A stretch of 64,000 bases of DNA, from contig JAODUO010000195.1 in assembly GCA_025642075.2 (NCBI GenBank), positions 485,001-549,000 of the forward strand, given 5' to 3'. Positions 59,776-64,000 of this stretch are shown here, in pieces (position 1 is the stretch's first letter; every line of letters starts with the position of its first letter). The position numbers and the translations under genes are program-made. Source of the DNA: Ridgeia piscesae. Its lineage: Eukaryota; Annelida; Polychaeta; Sabellida; Siboglinidae. The notes beneath the pieces were generated by a model. It saw only the letters and a list, made by a program, of their open reading frames with translations, made no database searches and was not told the origin of the DNA.

Positions 59776-61260
59776 ATTATTATTAATTTATTCAGCCTCC
59801 GTTGCCGGAGAAGAAACATTACATACATATTCATACGTACAATCACATATAAAAGACACATGGTGAAGAATAAAAACCTGATAAAATAAAATAAATAGCA
59901 ACAATACATACAGTGGCATGATATAATATATAAAACTCAGTGTGTATTGTGTATATCAGTTAAAATAAAGAGACGCGTAATATATTAGAATGCAGTGGTT
60001 AACAGATGAATTAAAAGATGTTCATGTGAATATGGCTTGGTAAAATTATCAGTAAATAAAAGGTGTCTAATCGAGTCAACAAGTCCATCATTGATTGTCA
60101 CACTAGTTTTAGATATATGTTGAGAATTAAAGGCTCGTTTAGTTGGTGACTCGCCCATTGATACCACCCTATCCAACAGGCTTCCAGGTATTGTTTTACC
60201 ATACCATATAAAACGAGACAATAAGTGCTGCAGCAGTCGACGCGCTGGACTTTCAACTTTAAATATTCTATTATACAAGGATAACACATTTCTATTTACA
60301 ATATCTTCGATCTTTTCAATATTTAGTCCTTTAAGTAAGGTTGTGTTGTGTGATAGTTTACTTAATCCAAGACTTTGTTTAATTAATCTACCCTGTACAG
60401 ATTCAAGTTGACGCATTTGGGTGGCGGTGCTGCTCATGCATTCTAAACTGTATGTTAACGTGGGTTGACATATACATTTATACAGATACGCTTGAACATC
60501 AGGAGTGGCTCCTGGGTATAACATACCGGCACTACCAAGCCCATAAAATGACTGTCTGCATTTTGTTAGTCTGTTGGTGACATGGCTGGCATTATTACCA
60601 CCACGATTAAACACGTTACCAAGTACATTAAGCGATTCTTCATTACATAGACATTTGTCACCAAGCTTCCACTTTGGGTCTTGGTATAACGAACATTTTC
60701 TAACAATCATGCATTTGATGCAAATTTGAATCTCCACCTTTTACTATATGCAACACATACGTCAATTAGGTTCTGTAGATCTTGAACATTTGTTGCGAAT
60801 AAGATAATATCGTCAGCATAAGCCATAGAATTGCACATTGTATCACCTATTCTGATGCCTGCGTCACAGTTTTTCAAGTCTAGTAAAAGTTTATTAATAA
60901 AAATGTTCAACAGATACAGCGAGAGAACGCCTCCTTGTCGTGTACCACGTGTTACACAAAACGATTTACTGTATGAACCATTCCATTTGACTACAGCATT
61001 CAGCTTATTATACCAGTTATACAATAGTAACCACTCATGTACAGGTAAAACATGAATTAACTTTAGAAACAGTGACACGTGACATATAGATTCAAAACAA
61101 TTTCTGCATCAAGGGTGGCTACGAACACATGCAGGGCTGTTTTGCGATTTAAAATACCATGTAATATAATTTAGTAAGTTGCATGGAAATGCTGTACCTC
61201 GGTTCTCGCAAAATCCAAACATAATACAACCCTCTGGTTTTTTTAAAAAGACTGTAGCCT
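59776..61260 (-). pseudogene. 5'-truncated non-LTR retrotransposon with broken reverse transcriptase
   Basis: On the minus strand, 60707-61078 holds reverse-transcriptase blocks: GTRQGGVLS (the RQGxxxSP block, P changed) and MAYADDIILFA with the catalytic YADD. A frame change near 60710-60737 leads to 59985-60737, the downstream thumb region and C-terminal part (LTYSLECMSSTATQMRQLES). Above 61078 further RT-like sequence (TLDAEIV, then an FGFCENRG block) is in other frames. The minus-strand 3' end has a small stem (ctccggcaacggag) then ggctgaataaatta, the kind of tail many CR1-like LINEs carry. 5'-truncated and inactive. Confidence 0.85.
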
Positions 61261-61264
61261 TTTT

Positions 61265-62400
61265 ATGTTTTTCAAATGTGACGGGGCATAGTCTTTTCTA
61301 TAGATTATGGTGACAAAAAAAGAACTAAATCGTGACAAACACGATAACAATAGAAAAGATCTGTCATCACAGCCAAAGACGCCACGACACAGTCATTTTG
61401 CTTGTCATCACATCAGTCAGTCCGTGTGAAATCATCCAAATTTTGTGTGTGACTATTTTCCACAATTGGTTGAAAACTCAACACTGAAGTTCTGTCTCGT
61501 ATATCACCAAATCTGATTCTTAAAAAAGGATGTTTAAATGGTTTTCTATAGAATTTTTGCACCATAGAATTATGAAGTTTTCTATAACTTATGTTCATAA
61601 TATTATGGCGTGTAAATTTCTATAAATATCTATAAAAACTTTTAGATTGTTAAAGCCTTTTGCTAATTAGTCGGAACAAACAAAATGAAAATATTTACAT
61701 GTGGATCACAAGTTACTATACTTATGGTGGACATATCACTGTGTACTAGTTTAAACTGGTGCTACATTGATCAGTCTCAATCAACTGTAACACATCTGTA
61801 TAAATGGCTTTGTCTTATCAAAACTGTTAAACATATAAAACTAAATTAACTGAATGTATCCCACAGAATTCACAGGTTGAGGCGAATTCCAATCAAGTTA
61901 TTGTTGGTAAAAATTTAAAATAACATTATAAAACACAGCCAATTTGTGGGATATATTAAGGCTGCCACTCAGAGTTTAACTAACCACTTACAGTACCTTA
62001 CAATACATGCAAGAGAATGTGTCCCCTCGGCTCTACAGTGCATGTCAAATGATCTTTCACAGGTGAGTAGATTGTACAGGCAAACATTGTCAACGCCCAC
62101 AATATCTCTGGCTGGTCTCTGATGACCTCTTGCTGGTCTCTGATGACCTTTGTCTGAGTGAAAGTCCTGGCTGACCTCACAAGCATCAAAGCTTACCATT
62201 TCAATGGCTGCTTACAAGAATTATTTGCATTGAGTTAGAGTTATAGATTGTCATCACACTGACACATGTACTCAGTAGAGCATTCAGTGTTCACTCCACT
62301 CTCATGCTGGGTGCCTACAGGGAGGTACACCCTAAAATGACACAGGAGATAATAACTTGTTTCTGTAGTTTATTCTTCGCTTTTCACTTCAGGCTTTGTG
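61265..62400. other. No gene recognised
   Basis: AT-rich. A short direct repeat, gatgacctcttgctggtctc / gatgacctttgtctg, near 62118-62157. Confidence 0.45.
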
Positions 62401-62401
62401 A

Positions 62402-62517
62402 GGTATTAAATTTCACTTTGGGAAAGACCGTTTGGCTTCTTATGTAAGTCACTCAGCCAGGTTTAATATTTCATTTTGGGAAAGACTTTGGGATTCTTAT
62501 GTAAGTCACCTAGACAG
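62402..62517. repeat. 58-bp tandem duplication
   Basis: Two copies sharing atttca-tttgggaaagac and ttcttatgtaagtcac. Confidence 0.85.
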
Positions 62518-62519
62518 AC

Positions 62520-63145
62520 TGTTTTGACTTCAAACATTCGCACAACTTGACAATTTCCAAAACTTCATAAATTGCCACGTTCATATTACTATTTGCCGTG
62601 AAATGTTTATGATAGTTATACTGATACTATTAACTCCCTTCCTTAGATGTCCAAAGTACCAAACCCTAAATCACAGACATGACAAACAATAAATAGGTAT
62701 GTAAGGTATGTACTTAAATTATACAGCACAGTTTTCATAGTTTCTGAACAATCGCAGAAAACATGTATAACTTGGTGAAGTGTTGCTTATATCCACCTAA
62801 TAACCTGTGTGGATATTTTAATATTAAAACCTGCATGAAATTGTGGCATTTAAAAAAACTTTATTTCTTCTTAGGAGTACTAGATGAATGCCTGAAACCT
62901 GGGACACCAGCAGCTACCAGCAAACCATCCTCTCAAGCAAGGGCTATTTGCCATGTAAGCTACCCTTGACAAATCCCCTAGATGGGAAGTGCGGAAGTTA
63001 GCTAAGTCTAATTAGTTTATTGACTTCTCCAATCTGACATTCTCACCGTTGAGAACAGTGCAAATACCTGGCCCAATTTTCACAGACAGGTAAACAATTT
63101 CTGGGAATTCCAGTATTAATTACCTATGTGCCGAATCGCATGAGC
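62520..63145. other. No gene recognised
   Basis: Short open frames only. Confidence 0.45.
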
Positions 63146-63150
63146 AGCTG

Positions 63151-63259
63151 AATGGTTTTGTGTGTTCAAATATTTTGCTTCTACATCCAAAACACTGCCT
63201 GTTGTAACACAAGCAATATTTGGGATGTAGAAGTAAATATTTGAACAAACAAAACCATT
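63151..63259. mobile_element. Short hairpin element
   Basis: Left arm 63151-63188 and right arm 63223-63259 are inverted copies of 37-38 bp with about three mismatches (aatggttttg ... gcttctacatcc), separated by 34 bp. Either a tiny fold-back MITE or a locally formed palindrome. Confidence 0.75.
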
Positions 63260-63445
63260 GTATGTAACACAAGTAGCATGTGGCTGAAATCACCAAAAAA
63301 TATATCACATGACCAGAGGCCAACCACACTCCTCATAAGCAATTTCAATGGTTGAGCTTATAAGGTGAGTTTTGCAACGGTATGTGCTAGCTGTACTGAC
63401 GTAATCACCAGCTGCGCCCCTGGCATACTAGGATGGAGGAAACAG
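63260..63445. repeat. Dispersed repeat R1, copy 3
   Basis: catgtggctgaaatcacc, gaccagaggccaaccac, ttcaatggttgag, gtgagtttt and gacgtaatcaccagctgcgc in the same order as copies 1 and 2. Confidence 0.65.
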
Positions 63446-63449
63446 TAAA

Positions 63450-64000
63450 AACTTATTACATCTGCGTCAGAATCATGACTTCACTGTCTTGGGTGGGCAA
63501 ATCCTGAAAATCTGTGAAGGGGTGCATTTTTGGTGCAGATGGATGATTAGAGGTTAAATTCAGAAGTTTATTTTTTATTCAAACACACACGCACGCGCAC
63601 GCATGCGCACGCACGCACCTAGAGTCCGACCTAGATCGGATCTAGGATTTGTCTAATAGAATGGCGTTCAAATACCCATTAAAGGAAGATTTATAATTCA
63701 CAAATCTAGTTTGTACTAACTAGCCATACCTTTATTGACACAGTGACAGTCAGACATGGTTGACGATAGTGCTTTTTAGTGACATAGTCACATAGACATT
63801 CACAAAGTCATAGACCCATACCCCCCATAGTCATAGACTGTTTCCAAATATGTTTGCAGAGTATCTAATTTGCAAGAACTGACTGTCATGTTTACGTGAG
63901 GATCTAGTGTTGTGTTGGATATAGTGATCTAGCGGGATATCTATAAGGTTATGTTCCATTTTGTATATTATGCTAAGTCTTTTAATTTTTCTTCTTGTTT
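63450..64000. other. No gene recognised
   Basis: Contains a CACG/CATGCG tract at 63584-63618. No coding segment seen up to the window edge. Confidence 0.45.

Overview
The window looks like nuclear DNA of an animal, most likely a marine invertebrate. A mollusc or other lophotrochozoan is my best guess, at low certainty. The reasons are split exons with GT-AG introns, non-LTR retrotransposon pieces, tRNA-derived SINEs, a MITE whose ends resemble elements common in marine invertebrates, and a heavy load of private minisatellites. Nothing prokaryotic is present.

There is one recognisable gene, on the minus strand, from the start codon at 53522 down to about 18.9 kb. I rebuilt it exon by exon from splice sites, reading phase and domain content. 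It encodes a class I cytokine receptor of the gp130/LIFR/Domeless type: signal peptide (53405-53522), Ig-like domain D1 (49429-49728), cytokine-binding module D2-D3 (47550-47673; 44648-44880 or 44097-44290; 36673-36824; 32516-32663, ending in a degenerate WSxWS motif, WSNST), then five more fibronectin III domains: D4 (29885-29982, 29085-29307), D5 (28371-28516, 27317-27467), D6 (24958-25101, 23511-23663), D7 (21623-21750, 20928-21093) and D8 (18895-19221). All junction phases agree. A membrane segment and cytoplasmic tail were not found; they may lie left of 18.9 kb or outside the window.

The main finding is a pair of alternative exons for the second half of D2 (44648-44880 and 44097-44290). 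Both accept phase 2 and donate phase 1, and joining them to each other hits a stop, so they behave like mutually exclusive exons in the ligand-binding domain.

About 30% of the window is tandem repeat: 22-bp units (about 285-848), a 7.3-kb array of 25/26-bp units (1238-8545), 24-25-bp units (8640-9345), 18 bp (16985-17135), TGTC-type (21867-22622), 23-24 bp (23225-23535), 19 bp (25102-26840), 33 bp (30058-31750), 17 bp (33230-33385), 10 bp (34455-35995), 31 bp (44908-47122), 13 bp (49940-50375) and 35 bp (55083-57385). Several sit on or beside splice sites of the receptor gene. The 23-24-bp array is a tandem amplification of a 5' splice site and the end of its exon; the 19-bp array runs straight into a 3' splice site.

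Right of the gene (53.6-64 kb) are the 35-bp array, a fold-back element (57.78-58.36 kb), a SINE (59.05 kb), a 5'-truncated LINE with a broken reverse transcriptase (59.78-61.26 kb), and a short hairpin element (63.15 kb). Left of 18.4 kb I see no convincing gene. Almost all the long open frames there, including several of 450-950 codons, are by-products of tandem repeats that lack stop codons.
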